Shown one piece after another: positions 7,117 through 15,811 of a stretch of DNA of 64,000 nucleotides. Position 1 is the first letter of the stretch. Every line of letters starts with the position of its first letter. The notes under the pieces are model-generated. The model saw only the letters and a list, made by a program, of their open reading frames with translations. It was not told the origin of the DNA and did not search any database. Source of the DNA: Bacteroidota bacterium (GTDB lineage Bacteria; Bacteroidota; Bacteroidia; Bacteroidales; Lentimicrobiaceae); contig JAEZDY010000001.1 of the NCBI GenBank assembly GCA_023417935.1, positions 124,001 through 188,000 on the forward strand, read 5' to 3'. The position numbers and the translations under genes were made by a program.

Positions 7117-8550
7117 ATGAAAGCGACTGACGATAATATAATATTCCCCAAAACGCCCACCGGAGTTAGTGGGTTAGATGAAATTACGAATGGTGGTTAC
7201 CCCACAGGAAGGCCAATTCTGGTATGTGGTGGCCCCGGATGCGGTAAGACAATGATGGCAATTCAATTCTTAGTGAACGGCATAATCAGGGACAAAGAGC
7301 CTGGTGTGTTTATGAGTTTTGAAGAGACGCCTGCCGACCTGAAACAAAATGTGCTGTCGCTGGGCTTTGATCTTGATCAGTTGATTGCTGATAAAATGCT
7401 GAGGATTGACCATGTTAGAGTTGATGCATCGGAGATTGAGGAGACCGGCGAATACGACCTTGAAGGGTTGTTCGTTAGGTTGAACTACGCCATTGACACT
7501 ATTGGTGCCAAACGTGTGGTGCTTGATACAATTGAATCATTATTTGGCGGTTTGAGCAATACTGCCGTGCTGCGTTCAGAAATTCGAAGACTCTTTCATT
7601 GGCTTAAGGATAAGGGAGTTACAACTATTATCACCGGTGAAAAGGGCGAAGCTTCACTCACCCGTCAGGGACTGGAAGAGTATGTATCGGACTGCGTAAT
7701 ATTCCTCGATTTCAGGGTTATTGACCAGATAGCCACCAGGCGGATGCGGGTTATTAAGTACAGGGGCTCAACCCATGGTACCAATGAATATCCGTTCCTG
7801 ATTGATGAACACGGCATATCAGTATTGCCGGTTACATCGCTGAAGCTGGATTATGAATCATCTGATAATATTATCTCATTGGGTTTACCAGCACTTGACA
7901 ACCTGTTTTCACGAGGTGGTATTTTTGAAGGTAGCAGTACCTTGCTAACAGGTACCGCCGGTACTTCCAAAACTATACTGGCCTCCTATTTTGCCCTTAG
8001 CAGTTGTAAAAGAAATGAGCCTGTACTGTTCTTCTCATTTGAGGAATCGCCCGGACAGCTTTTAAGAAATCTAAAAAATATAAATCTTGACCTTGAGCCA
8101 TATATCAAATCAGGATTGCTGCATATTGTTGCTTCGCGCCCTTCACTGCATGGACTGGAGATGCATCTGCTAACGTTAATGAAGCTTATGGCAGAACATA
8201 AGCCACGAACAGTAATACTTGATCCGGTGAGCAGTTTGATTACCATTGGAAGCACCAGTGAAGTGCGTGCAATGCTTGTTCGATTAATGGATACGCTCAA
8301 AACAGAAAAGGTCAATGCATTCTTTACTTCACTTACGCAGTTAAATGCATCACATCTGGAATCAACCAGTGTTACAGAAATATCTTCACTGGCCGACACT
8401 TGGATCAATTTGCAGAATGAGGAAAGGGATGATGAAGTGGTAAGAAGTCTGGTGATCATTAAAACCCGCGGAATGGGTCATACAAGCAAGCAACAGCGTT
8501 TCAAGATCACCAACAATGGAATTGAATTCATTGATACGCCAACCAGATAG
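7117..8550 (+). CDS. kaiC: KaiC-family tandem RecA-like ATPase
   Basis: The 477-residue product has two RecA-like domains as in the cyanobacterial clock protein KaiC. CI carries Walker A GGPGCGKT (38-45) and the catalytic Glu pair in FMSFEE (69-70). CII carries GTAGTSKT (279-286), where the last glycine before Lys is Ser, and FFSFEE (309-310). The segment aligned with the CII autophosphorylation pair Ser431-Thr432 is Ser423-Ser424. It ends about 15 residues after RFKITNNGIEF, so the A-loop and the C-terminal tail that KaiA grips in Synechococcus are missing, in keeping with no kaiA here. The ATG at 7117 lies 19 bases after the -7 box. It is the first gene of a four-gene operon. Confidence 0.93.
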   Translation: MKATDDNIIFPKTPTGVSGLDEITNGGYPTGRPILVCGGPGCGKTMMAIQFLVNGIIRDKEPGVFMSFEETPADLKQNVLSLGFDLDQLIADKMLRIDHVRVDASEIEETGEYDLEGLFVRLNYAIDTIGAKRVVLDTIESLFGGLSNTAVLRSEIRRLFHWLKDKGVTTIITGEKGEASLTRQGLEEYVSDCVIFLDFRVIDQIATRRMRVIKYRGSTHGTNEYPFLIDEHGISVLPVTSLKLDYESSDNIISLGLPALDNLFSRGGIFEGSSTLLTGTAGTSKTILASYFALSSCKRNEPVLFFSFEESPGQLLRNLKNINLDLEPYIKSGLLHIVASRPSLHGLEMHLLTLMKLMAEHKPRTVILDPVSSLITIGSTSEVRAMLVRLMDTLKTEKVNAFFTSLTQLNASHLESTSVTEISSLADTWINLQNEERDDEVVRSLVIIKTRGMGHTSKQQRFKITNNGIEFIDTPTR

Positions 8551-8573
8551 CCAACTTGTTAAAAATAATTGAA

Positions 8574-8867
8574 ATGAGCGAAGAAAAGATGGAGTTAAGA
8601 TTATATATAGCCGGACAAACTCCAAAGTCGGTTCTGGCATTAAAAAATCTGACCAAATATTGCAAAACACACCTGGAGGGTAGATATATTATAGAAGTAA
8701 TAGACCTTTTGGAGAAACCTCAATTGGCTGAAGGTGATCAGATTTTTGCAATACCTACATTAGTAAGAAAGGTGCCTGAGCCAATTAGAAAGATCATTGG
8801 CGACCTTTCAAATGAAGAGCGTGTATTGGTAGGACTAAATATCAGGCCAATGCCGAGTGATCATTGA
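8574..8867 (+). CDS. kaiB: KaiB clock protein
   Basis: This 97-residue thioredoxin-like protein is close to cyanobacterial KaiB. It has LRLYIAGQTPKSVLALKNL (about 8-26), then VIDLLEKPQLAEGDQI, IPTLVRKVPEPIRKIIGDLS and VLVGLNI. The IIGDLS segment and the PTL cis-proline region belong to the part that refolds when KaiB binds the KaiC CI ring. I chose ATG 8574; an in-frame TTG six codons upstream lacks support. It starts 23 bases after the kaiC stop, so the two genes are almost certainly cotranscribed. It is expected to bind KaiC and regulate the kinase partner. Confidence 0.93.
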   Translation: MSEEKMELRLYIAGQTPKSVLALKNLTKYCKTHLEGRYIIEVIDLLEKPQLAEGDQIFAIPTLVRKVPEPIRKIIGDLSNEERVLVGLNIRPMPSDH

Positions 8868-8889
8868 TAATAACAATTAAAAGGGTTCC

Positions 8890-9213
8890 ATGAAGAAGAA
8901 AAAAGTAAAGTCACTGATAGCAGAAGATAAGTTGATACTTCAACTCTATGTATCAGGAATGTCTCCAAAATCAATGGAAGCCATAGAGAATATAAAACGA
9001 TTGTGTGAAGAGCATCTTACAGATATTTTTGAGCTTGATATTATCGATATCTATAAAAACCCTGAAAAGTTATCCGGGCAACACATTGTTTTCAGTCCTT
9101 CGCTCATCAAGCAACTTCCTTTGCCCAAGAAGGTATTGATAGGCACGTTCTCTGACACTGATAAGGTTATTAAGGCATTAGGAATAAAAATTGACGATGA
9201 AGATGAGGCCTGA
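8890..9213 (+). CDS. Divergent KaiB-like protein
   Basis: A 107-residue paralogue of KaiB: LILQLYVSGMSPKSMEAIENI, LDIIDIYKNPEKLSGQHIVFSPSLIKQLPLPKKVLIGTFSD. It keeps the thioredoxin-like fold pattern and the serine-proline before the third strand. It has lost the IIGDLS signature, where it reads LIGTFSD, and has a longer basic N-terminus and an acidic tail (DDEDEA). It begins 22 bases after kaiB and its last codons overlap the start of the histidine kinase gene. It resembles the KaiB-like sensor domain of the cyanobacterial kinase SasA as much as KaiB itself. Binding to KaiC is inferred, not shown. Confidence 0.85.
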   Translation: MKKKKVKSLIAEDKLILQLYVSGMSPKSMEAIENIKRLCEEHLTDIFELDIIDIYKNPEKLSGQHIVFSPSLIKQLPLPKKVLIGTFSDTDKVIKALGIKIDDEDEA

Positions 9214-10480
9214 CAATCCGAATGATGAGCTATTAAAGAAGATCAGCGATCTGGAAGAACGGTTGGAAGAGGCTGAACAACTTATAGAGGCCATTAAAAT
9301 GGGCGAAGTTGATGCCTTTGCCATAGGTAAGGCAAATCACCCGGAGATATTTACACTGCAAAGCAGCGACTATGCCTATAGAGTGCTGATTGAAGAATCA
9401 GGCGAAGGTGCCATTAATGTAACAGAGGATGGGCTGATAGTTTATACCAATCCAGCTTTCTGTGAAATGCTCAATCTACCGTATGAGAAGGTTGTGGGAT
9501 CTATAATATTCGACTTTGTTCCCGGAGAAAGCATAGTTAGTTTTAAAAAGTTATTTCAAGAATCTTTGAGTGGAAAGGCTAAGGGTGAGCTCGTGATTAC
9601 AGGAAACGATACCCAGGTTCCAGTTTACATGTCGTTCACATCATTACAGCCTAAATTGTCCACTGTAGGAATTATCATCACTGACCTTTCTGAAAAGAAG
9701 AAAAATGAGCAAGTACTCATGAACTATCAAAGGAATCTGGAGTCGAAGAATACTGCACTTGGTAAAATGAATACTGAATTGCAGTCGTTTGCACATATTT
9801 CCAGCCATGATTTGCAGGAGCCTTTGCGGAAAATACAGATCATGTCGACACGTATTATTGAAACAGAGATTCAAAATCTAAGCGACAAAGGAAAGGATTT
9901 ATTTCATAGGATGCAGAAGTCTGCCAGAAGAATGCAGACATTGATTGATGACCTGCTTGCATATTCCACAACAAATACCGAGGAGCGTAATATTCTTAAA
10001 ACTGATATCAATAAGATCATAGATGAACTTAAGGATGATTTTAGTGAAGAGCTTGAAAGAAAAGGTGGAAGGATTGAGGCAGCTCCGATGTGCAAAGTGT
10101 ACATAATACCTTTGCAGTTCCGCCAGGTGTTATTCAATCTTATAAGCAATTCACTAAAGTTTGCTCATCCTGAAAGGCCCCCTGTAATTAATATAGAGTG
10201 CCAGGTTGAAAAGAGTAGTACATTAAATGCTGAGTGGTTCGCGAAAGGAGTGGATTATGCCCATCTGATTTATAGAGATAATGGAATTGGCTTTTCACCT
10301 GAATACAGTGAAAAAATCTTCGGGCTTTTTGCCCGATTGCACGGCAAAGAGCAATATCATGGCACAGGTATCGGGCTGGCAATCGTAAAGAAGATTATAG
10401 AGAATCATAATGGAATTATCAAAGCCACCGGCGTATTACATAAGGGTGCTGCTTTTGATATTTATCTGCCACATAAATGA
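9197..10480 (+). CDS. PAS-domain sensor histidine kinase of the kai operon
   Basis: This soluble kinase of 427 residues has an N-terminal coiled coil with the phrase IKMGEVDAFAI (about 1-45) and one PAS domain (about 55-165, SGEGAINVTEDGLIVYTNPAF). A HisKA domain follows with phospho-acceptor His204 in SSHDLQEPLRKI. The HATPase domain has N box LFNLISNSLKFAHP, G1 YRDNGIGFSP and G2 HGTGIGLAIVKKI. There are no membrane segments and no receiver. ATG 9197 overlaps the kaiB-like gene by 17 bases; ATG 9203 is equally possible. By position it is the probable output kinase of the KaiC/KaiB module, as SasA is in cyanobacteria. Its response regulator is not in this window. Confidence 0.9.
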   Translation: MKMRPDNPNDELLKKISDLEERLEEAEQLIEAIKMGEVDAFAIGKANHPEIFTLQSSDYAYRVLIEESGEGAINVTEDGLIVYTNPAFCEMLNLPYEKVVGSIIFDFVPGESIVSFKKLFQESLSGKAKGELVITGNDTQVPVYMSFTSLQPKLSTVGIIITDLSEKKKNEQVLMNYQRNLESKNTALGKMNTELQSFAHISSHDLQEPLRKIQIMSTRIIETEIQNLSDKGKDLFHRMQKSARRMQTLIDDLLAYSTTNTEERNILKTDINKIIDELKDDFSEELERKGGRIEAAPMCKVYIIPLQFRQVLFNLISNSLKFAHPERPPVINIECQVEKSSTLNAEWFAKGVDYAHLIYRDNGIGFSPEYSEKIFGLFARLHGKEQYHGTGIGLAIVKKIIENHNGIIKATGVLHKGAAFDIYLPHK

Positions 10481-10490
10481 TCTATGGCGT

Positions 10491-10703
10491 TTAGCGTTCA
10501 GCCTCGTCTTCATCATTAAGAGAGAAAAGATCCTCTACCTGCATTTGAAATAATCTGGCAAATTTTAAAGCCAAAACAGTACTGGGTATGAATTTGCCGG
10601 TTTCAATAGAATGGATTGTTTGCCTTGAAACTTTAACAGCCTCAGCAACTTCGGTTTGTGAAAGGCCTTTTTTATCACGTACTTCCCTGATAATATTCCT
10701 CAT
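10491..10703 (-). CDS. XRE-family HTH transcriptional regulator
   Basis: A 70-residue Cro/CI-type regulator. Helix-turn-helix residues lie at about 14-34 (LSQTEVAEAVKVSRQTIHSIE), followed by TGKFIPSTVLALKFARLF and the phrase VEDLFSL common to short single-domain XRE regulators. Its ATG overlaps the end of the membrane-protein gene by four bases, so the pair is translationally coupled. The operon promoter contains a 24-bp palindrome, the likely operator for autoregulation (inference). A short acidic tail ends the protein. Confidence 0.9.
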   Translation of the reverse strand: MRNIIREVRDKKGLSQTEVAEAVKVSRQTIHSIETGKFIPSTVLALKFARLFQMQVEDLFSLNDEDEAER

Positions 10704-11254
10704 AAAACGATCAGGGCTATGATTCCTGCCAGATATAATATAGCAAAGAAAGCATACAGCAATTTATTGTTTCTGATGTTTTCCATTACTGTAAAATCAT
10801 AAGAAGAGGTATCGGAATTAGTGAAAAGGCGATAGTAGAATATGATGAGATGGGTAAGCAAGCTGAGAATAGCTAAAAACATGAAAAGTTGGTGCACTTT
10901 TGATATTGTGATTAATTTATCACCTGAAAAGTCACTCAAAAAAACCATTTGAGTAAGTGTAACTGCAATAAGCGCTGAAACAACGGTTACGAATGACACT
11001 CTGAAGGTTTTGTCACGGATCAGGGAAGTCCGTTCATCTTCATACTTCTCTTTGCTGAAAGCAATAAAATACAAACCAATAACTATCAGACACATTAGCA
11101 AAGTAATGCAATCAGTTTTTGAAAAGTTATGAAACAGTGCTAACTGACAAATCTTATCAGTAAAGAAGAAGAGAGAGAATGAAATAATGATAAATATCAG
11201 ACCAACCGGTTTAAATTTATGACCATACAGTGGCATGAGGGTGTAATTATCCAT
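10700..11254 (-). CDS. Five-TM membrane protein paired with XRE regulator
   Basis: The 184-residue protein has hydrophobic segments at about 18-35, 47-66, 85-108, 121-141 and 164-184, so five membrane helices are likely. A charged loop between helices 2 and 3 contains KEKYEDERTSLIRDKTFR. This loop motif (DERxxxIRxKT) is typical of small integral membrane proteins encoded next to short XRE regulators in Gram-positive bacteria and Bacteroidota. Their function is unknown. First gene of a two-gene operon. Confidence 0.75.
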   Translation of the reverse strand: MDNYTLMPLYGHKFKPVGLIFIIISFSLFFFTDKICQLALFHNFSKTDCITLLMCLIVIGLYFIAFSKEKYEDERTSLIRDKTFRVSFVTVVSALIAVTLTQMVFLSDFSGDKLITISKVHQLFMFLAILSLLTHLIIFYYRLFTNSDTSSYDFTVMENIRNNKLLYAFFAILYLAGIIALIVL

Positions 11255-11278
11255 TTTTAGTTAGTTTAAATGAAGAAG

Positions 11279-11309
11279 CAAATGTAAAGTATACTTTACA
11301 TTTTTCCAA
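11279..11309 (-). promoter_or_regulatory. Promoter with embedded 24-bp palindromic operator
   Basis: On the minus strand TTG (plus 11307-11309) and TACATTTG (plus 11279-11286) are separated by 20 nt. A perfect 24-bp palindrome with half-site AAATGTAAAGTA spans 11280-11303, filling the space between the two boxes and covering the -7 box. A repressor bound there would exclude RNA polymerase. The adjacent XRE gene is the obvious candidate. Confidence 0.65.
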
Positions 11310-11311
11310 GT

Positions 11312-11339
11312 AAAAAAGGGCAGATTTCTGCCCTTTTTT
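11312..11339. terminator. Bidirectional hairpin terminator
   Basis: AAAAAAGGGCAGA (11313-11325) pairs with TCTGCCCTTTTTT, giving a strong GC stem flanked by A and T tracts. Confidence 0.6.
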
Positions 11340-11404
11340 ACCTATCAACATATTCTGTTAAAAACCATCCAATGTTGAGACTAAATGTTTACGTCTTGTC
11401 CTTC

Positions 11405-11423
11405 AGACGCCAGCATAGCGTTT
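11405..11423. repeat. Degenerate AGACGCCAGCAT palindromic element
   Basis: AGACGCCAGCATAGCGTTT matches the reverse complement of the intact hairpin at 35057-35075 with a few changes in the right arm. The two are diverged copies of one short dispersed element. Confidence 0.5.
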
Positions 11424-11458
11424 CCCTCACTACTCACTACTCACTACTCACTACTCTT
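11424..11458. repeat. Heptamer array TACTCAC, 5 copies
   Basis: CCCTCAC, TACTCAC x3, TACTCTT in exact 7-nt phase, just downstream of the tricorn-like protease gene. Confidence 0.85.
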
Positions 11459-11472
11459 TTTCAGTTTCTACA

Positions 11473-14400
11473 CTACTTAATATCATACTCAATCCACTGA
11501 CTCCTGTTAGGAGGCACAGGTGAATTTACTTTTCTTACAGGTTTATCCTTGAGCTCCTGCAATAGTTCCTGCACAGCTCTTTCAATGACTGCATCTTTGC
11601 CGGTTGCTAATTGCTCAGGGCGGTCAACTACTTCAATATCAGGGTAAACGCCGATGCCTTCTATGATCCATTGTTCGTTTTCATCAAAGATACCGAAGCG
11701 TGGAACAGCTATGTAACCACCATCAACCAGTCCTGCATTGCGCGATATACCTACCAGTCCGCCCCAGGTTCTTGTGCCAATAAGTTTGCCTAATCCCAGT
11801 TTCTTGAAGTAATAAGGGAAGGCATCCCCACCTGAAGAGGAGTAACCGTTTATGAGCATTGCTTTGGGACCATCATGAGCAACACCCGGTGCTTTGCCCG
11901 GTTGCAGACCATTGCGATGCCAGTAGCTTAGTGTGCGGCGGTCAAGCAGATCAGCCATACGGTCGGGGATAAAACCACCACCGTTGTACCTGTCGTCAAT
12001 GATCAGCGCTTCTTTGTCATGGTATGTGTACATTCCACGGTAGAGTTCACGGTTACCTTCCACAGCAGTGTTTGGCACGTGTATGTATCCGATGCGTCCG
12101 CCTGAGAGCTTATCAACCAATGCTCTGCGTTCATTTACCCAATGCAGGTACATAAGTTCATGTTCGCTGTTTATGGGTTTTATGGTTTCAATTCTCGATC
12201 CTTTTGCATCAGCCTTACTGTTTACTTCAAGTTCGATGTTGCGGTTAATACTGTTTTCGAGGAACTCATATGGGTTGTCATTGAGTGTTAATTTCCTGCC
12301 GTTAATGCTTAAAATATAATCACCCTCGTTAACATTTACACCAATATCCCGAAGTGGTGAACGGCGTGATTTGTTCCAGTTCTCACTGTCGTAAATGGTT
12401 CCTATCTTGTACATGCCTGCTTTTTCGTCAACAATGATCTCTGCACCTAGTAGTCCGCCTTCAACGCGTTTAACTTTATTAAGATCGCCCCAGTCAACAT
12501 AGGCATGACCGGTGTTGCTTTCAGCTACAATTTCTGATAATACATAATCGAGATCAGCACGGTGTGCCACTGAAGGAAGCATTGGACTATAACGTTCTTT
12601 AATTTCCACCCAATCAACACCATGAAGGTTGTTCACGTAGAAGAAGTCGCGGAATATTCGCCACGCATCAGTATATATCTGATTCCATTCTTTACGGGGG
12701 TCAATCTTCATTTCCAGATTATCAAGGTTTAGTTTTCCGGCCCCTGCTTTTTGTCCTTCCTTTACTTTCACTATTCCGTAATCCTGACCACTCTTGTAAA
12801 TCAGCATTTTACCATCAGCACTGACGCTGGCATTGCCTGCTTTGTCTAGTATCTCAACTGACTTTTCTTCTTCCAGGTTATAAAACATCAATTTATTGTC
12901 GGATGAATATACCAGCCCCCCATCAGCAGTCATAAGATTCTGGTAGTCGCCCGCTTCCACAGGTAAGACTGCTATGCGATGATTTATATTCTCAAAGTCA
13001 ATAGCCACTTTAACAGGTTCTTTTTTAACAGGTTTGGCAGCATCGGTTTTACCGTTTTTGCTATCGTTCTTTTTGTTGTCCTGATTTGATTTGTCAGATG
13101 AAGCTGTTACTTCAGGTTCAGCAGGATCACCTGCAGGTTCAACATCAACTTTCTTTTTTACCAATGCGGGCCCATCCTTGCTTAGCACCATTGCATAAAG
13201 TCGGGTTGCTTTGGTGTACAGATAATCAAACTCAAAACTGGAGAACTGGAGGTTAAAGTCGCGGTCGGATGCAAAGAAAAGGTACTTACCATCGCGTGAG
13301 AATACGGGCGACCAATCGTTGAAAGTATTGTCGGTTAACTGTGTATTCTTTGATGTTTCAAGATTGTAAACCCAGATGGCTGAGAGCCCGTTATTACCTT
13401 CACGGGTGTAAGTGATCCAGCGGGAGTCGGGTGAAAATATATAATCCCTGATCTCGTTCATGGTAGCAGTATTGACTTCACGCTGTTTTCCTGTTGCTAC
13501 ATCAATAAGCCATAGTTTCATATTGCGATCGGAAAAAGCAATGTATTTGCTATCGGGCGACCATACAGGCATATACTTCCATGCTTTGGAGCCTGAAGAG
13601 AGTTGTTTTGGTTCGGCACCTTTCTTATTTTCCAACAGGTAGATTTCATATTCGCCGGATGCATCAGATACGTAGGATATGTATTTTCCGTCGGGCGACC
13701 ATGAAGGGTAAAGCTCCCTGACGCCCTGTGAGTTTGTGAGATTTTCTATTTCACCATGCTCAGCAGGTACAGAGAAGATATCACCACGGGCATCAAATAT
13801 AGCTCTCTTTCCGGTAGGTGATATATCGAAGCTGCCAATGTGTTCCTTAACGTTTTTATAATAAGGAATGAGGTTTGGATTATCGAAGTTGATATTCACC
13901 ACAAGCTTTTCATTGGATCCTGTATTCAGGTTCAGCTTATAAAGGTATCCGCCATTCTCATACACAAGCTGACCGTTTTCACCCGAAGGCCACATTACGT
14001 CAAAGTCTTTATGGAAGGTCACCTGTTCTGCCTGCCTTGTTGCGATGTCGTATTTATAGATATTGAGTTTAAGGTCTTTATCAGATGCATAGAAGATGTT
14101 ATTGCCAAACCATACGGGCCATTGATCTGCACCGGTAAAGTTGGTTATCTGATCAGAGCTGTGGTTCTTAAGATCGTAGATCCAAAGGTCAGTGGCACGG
14201 CCTCCTTTGTAGCGTTTCCAGGTGCGGAATTCACGGTCAACAGGGGTAAAGCATATTTTGGATGCATCGGGCGACAGGGCAGCAAAACCACCGTTCACTA
14301 TTTCAAGTGGTGTTTCAAGTCCACCATCAATGCTAACGAGGAAGTATTTACCATTGCGCTCACCAAGGTGTGTACGGTTGCCTCTGAATAATACCTGTTT

Positions 14401-14790
14401 GCTGTCGGGTGTCCAGTCGAGTACCACATTATCCCAGCCACCTCGTGGAGGCATTACTCCAACTGAGTTATAGAAAGTAAGTTGCTTTGGTGTTCCGCCT
14501 GTTGAAGGAATAACAAACACCTGACGTGTGCCGGAGTATTCACCTGAAAAAGCGATCCATTTGCCGTCAGGGGATATCTTTGGGAAAAGTTCAAGGCCTT
14601 CATGTGAAGTCAACCTCCGGGCATTTCCACCGGTAGCTTCAACTGTCCATATGTCACCTGCGTAAACAAAGGCAACAAGGTCCTTATTAATATCAGGGAA
14701 ACGAAGCAAACGGGCATCGTCCAATGCGAACGCCGCCGGCATAAAGCATAGTGCTATAGCAAAAGCTAAAAAACGACTGAATAATTTCAT
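11473..14790 (-). CDS. Tricorn-like S41 protease with WD40-like propeller
   Basis: The 1105-residue exported protein has a signal peptide ending AAFA (about residue 22). An N-terminal propeller region made of PD40-type blades follows (PKISPDGKWIAFSG, YPSWSPDGKYISYVS, PVWSPDSKYIAFSD, PVFSRDGKYLFFAS). Next comes a low-complexity Asp/Lys/Asn linker (about 555-600), the tricorn core region (about 700-760), a PDZ domain (about 770-850) and the S41 protease domain (about 880-1080). The nucleophile Ser lies in INGYSSSGGDAF, and GTRTWGGLVG follows. Tricorn-type enzymes degrade peptides made by other proteases. It is monocistronic, with a signal for the periplasm. Confidence 0.92.
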   Translation of the reverse strand: MKLFSRFLAFAIALCFMPAAFALDDARLLRFPDINKDLVAFVYAGDIWTVEATGGNARRLTSHEGLELFPKISPDGKWIAFSGEYSGTRQVFVIPSTGGTPKQLTFYNSVGVMPPRGGWDNVVLDWTPDSKQVLFRGNRTHLGERNGKYFLVSIDGGLETPLEIVNGGFAALSPDASKICFTPVDREFRTWKRYKGGRATDLWIYDLKNHSSDQITNFTGADQWPVWFGNNIFYASDKDLKLNIYKYDIATRQAEQVTFHKDFDVMWPSGENGQLVYENGGYLYKLNLNTGSNEKLVVNINFDNPNLIPYYKNVKEHIGSFDISPTGKRAIFDARGDIFSVPAEHGEIENLTNSQGVRELYPSWSPDGKYISYVSDASGEYEIYLLENKKGAEPKQLSSGSKAWKYMPVWSPDSKYIAFSDRNMKLWLIDVATGKQREVNTATMNEIRDYIFSPDSRWITYTREGNNGLSAIWVYNLETSKNTQLTDNTFNDWSPVFSRDGKYLFFASDRDFNLQFSSFEFDYLYTKATRLYAMVLSKDGPALVKKKVDVEPAGDPAEPEVTASSDKSNQDNKKNDSKNGKTDAAKPVKKEPVKVAIDFENINHRIAVLPVEAGDYQNLMTADGGLVYSSDNKLMFYNLEEEKSVEILDKAGNASVSADGKMLIYKSGQDYGIVKVKEGQKAGAGKLNLDNLEMKIDPRKEWNQIYTDAWRIFRDFFYVNNLHGVDWVEIKERYSPMLPSVAHRADLDYVLSEIVAESNTGHAYVDWGDLNKVKRVEGGLLGAEIIVDEKAGMYKIGTIYDSENWNKSRRSPLRDIGVNVNEGDYILSINGRKLTLNDNPYEFLENSINRNIELEVNSKADAKGSRIETIKPINSEHELMYLHWVNERRALVDKLSGGRIGYIHVPNTAVEGNRELYRGMYTYHDKEALIIDDRYNGGGFIPDRMADLLDRRTLSYWHRNGLQPGKAPGVAHDGPKAMLINGYSSSGGDAFPYYFKKLGLGKLIGTRTWGGLVGISRNAGLVDGGYIAVPRFGIFDENEQWIIEGIGVYPDIEVVDRPEQLATGKDAVIERAVQELLQELKDKPVRKVNSPVPPNRSQWIEYDIK

Positions 14791-14953
14791 CTTAATGAGG
14801 TTTAAATCTTAATGTGGTTTAAAATAGGTAGTTTCTGAAAAGAGAGAGCCAAATTACTGAAAATGTTGATTGGTATGGATGCTCAATGCAATAACTCTGT
14901 CGGTTTCCAATCTCCGCTTGTAAAGACAGAGTTGATCACTTCATGCTTCAGCT

Positions 14954-15811
14954 TTATTTCTCTTTCAATATATCTTTTAACGCATTCTCTATAACAGGGT
15001 ACTTAAATTTAAACCCCTCATTCAGTAAGCGCTCCGGAAAAACTGCCTGGCCTGAAGTCAATGCTTTTGAACCACCACCATATAAAAGCTTAAGTGCAGC
15101 TTCGGGTACGGTGAAAAACGACGGTCTGTTGAGCGCATCAGCCAGCACTTTAGTAAAGTCGGCATTGGAGAGGTAACCGGGTGAGGTGAAGTTATAAATA
15201 CCGCTTTTCTTAGCATCAATTACATGCATGAATGCGCTGATAAGGTCATCAATGTGAATCCACGAGAACATTTGTCCGCCTGATGCAATCTTACCGCCCA
15301 CACCAAGTTTAAAGGGTATCATCATAGTGGGAAGTGCGCCTTGTTTTTCATCGAGCACTATGCCGAGCCGGGTAATAGTGATAACTGCGCAAGGCGATGC
15401 CTGCATTGCTGCCTGCTCCCAGTTACTGCATACGTTTGCCATGAAATCATCAGCATAATCAGTGGAGGTTTCTGTATGTGTGCCTTTGCCCGAATAAATG
15501 CCTACTGCTGATGCCGAGATAAAGTGCTTTGGTGGGTGGTGGGCAATGATGAGGGCACTCACAAGTTTAAGGGTTGTGTTAACCCTCGACTCGTAAATTT
15601 CTTTTCTGTAAGCATCAGTGTGCCGGGCAATGATAGGTGCACCGGCCAAATTGATAAGCACATCACAGCCCTCAATCATAGAGCTGAGTATGTTGTCGTC
15701 CTCCTGCAAATCCTGCCGCGAAAGGGAAATCACTTTCCACCCTGCTGATTCAAGGTGTTGCTTCAGGCGTCCTCCTATAAAGCCCGATGCCCCTGTTATT
15801 GCTGCTTTCAT
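14954..15811 (-). CDS. TIGR01777-family NAD(P)-binding epimerase
   Basis: The 285-residue product is an SDR-like epimerase of the YfcH/TIGR01777 family. It starts with the Rossmann motif ITGASGFIGGRL (about 4-15) and has DVLINLAGAPI, ISASAVGIYSGKG (Ser and Tyr of the SDR active site) and FSWIHIDDLISAFMHVI. The C-terminal DUF1731 region is recognisable in PEAALKLLYGGG and QAVFPERLLNEGFKFKYP. An in-frame ATG 11 codons upstream exists (15844). I prefer 15811 because the family begins directly at the first beta-strand. The substrate is unknown, and the family is linked to cell division (SulA-like) only by old annotation. Confidence 0.88.
   Translation of the reverse strand: MKAAITGASGFIGGRLKQHLESAGWKVISLSRQDLQEDDNILSSMIEGCDVLINLAGAPIIARHTDAYRKEIYESRVNTTLKLVSALIIAHHPPKHFISASAVGIYSGKGTHTETSTDYADDFMANVCSNWEQAAMQASPCAVITITRLGIVLDEKQGALPTMMIPFKLGVGGKIASGGQMFSWIHIDDLISAFMHVIDAKKSGIYNFTSPGYLSNADFTKVLADALNRPSFFTVPEAALKLLYGGGSKALTSGQAVFPERLLNEGFKFKYPVIENALKDILKEK

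Noticed and set aside
7986..8459. 157-codon minus-strand frame
   Set aside because: It is antisense to the CII domain of kaiC and has no motif.
13840..14391. 183-codon plus-strand frame
   Set aside because: It lies antisense within the tricorn-like protease gene, which has clear propeller motifs.
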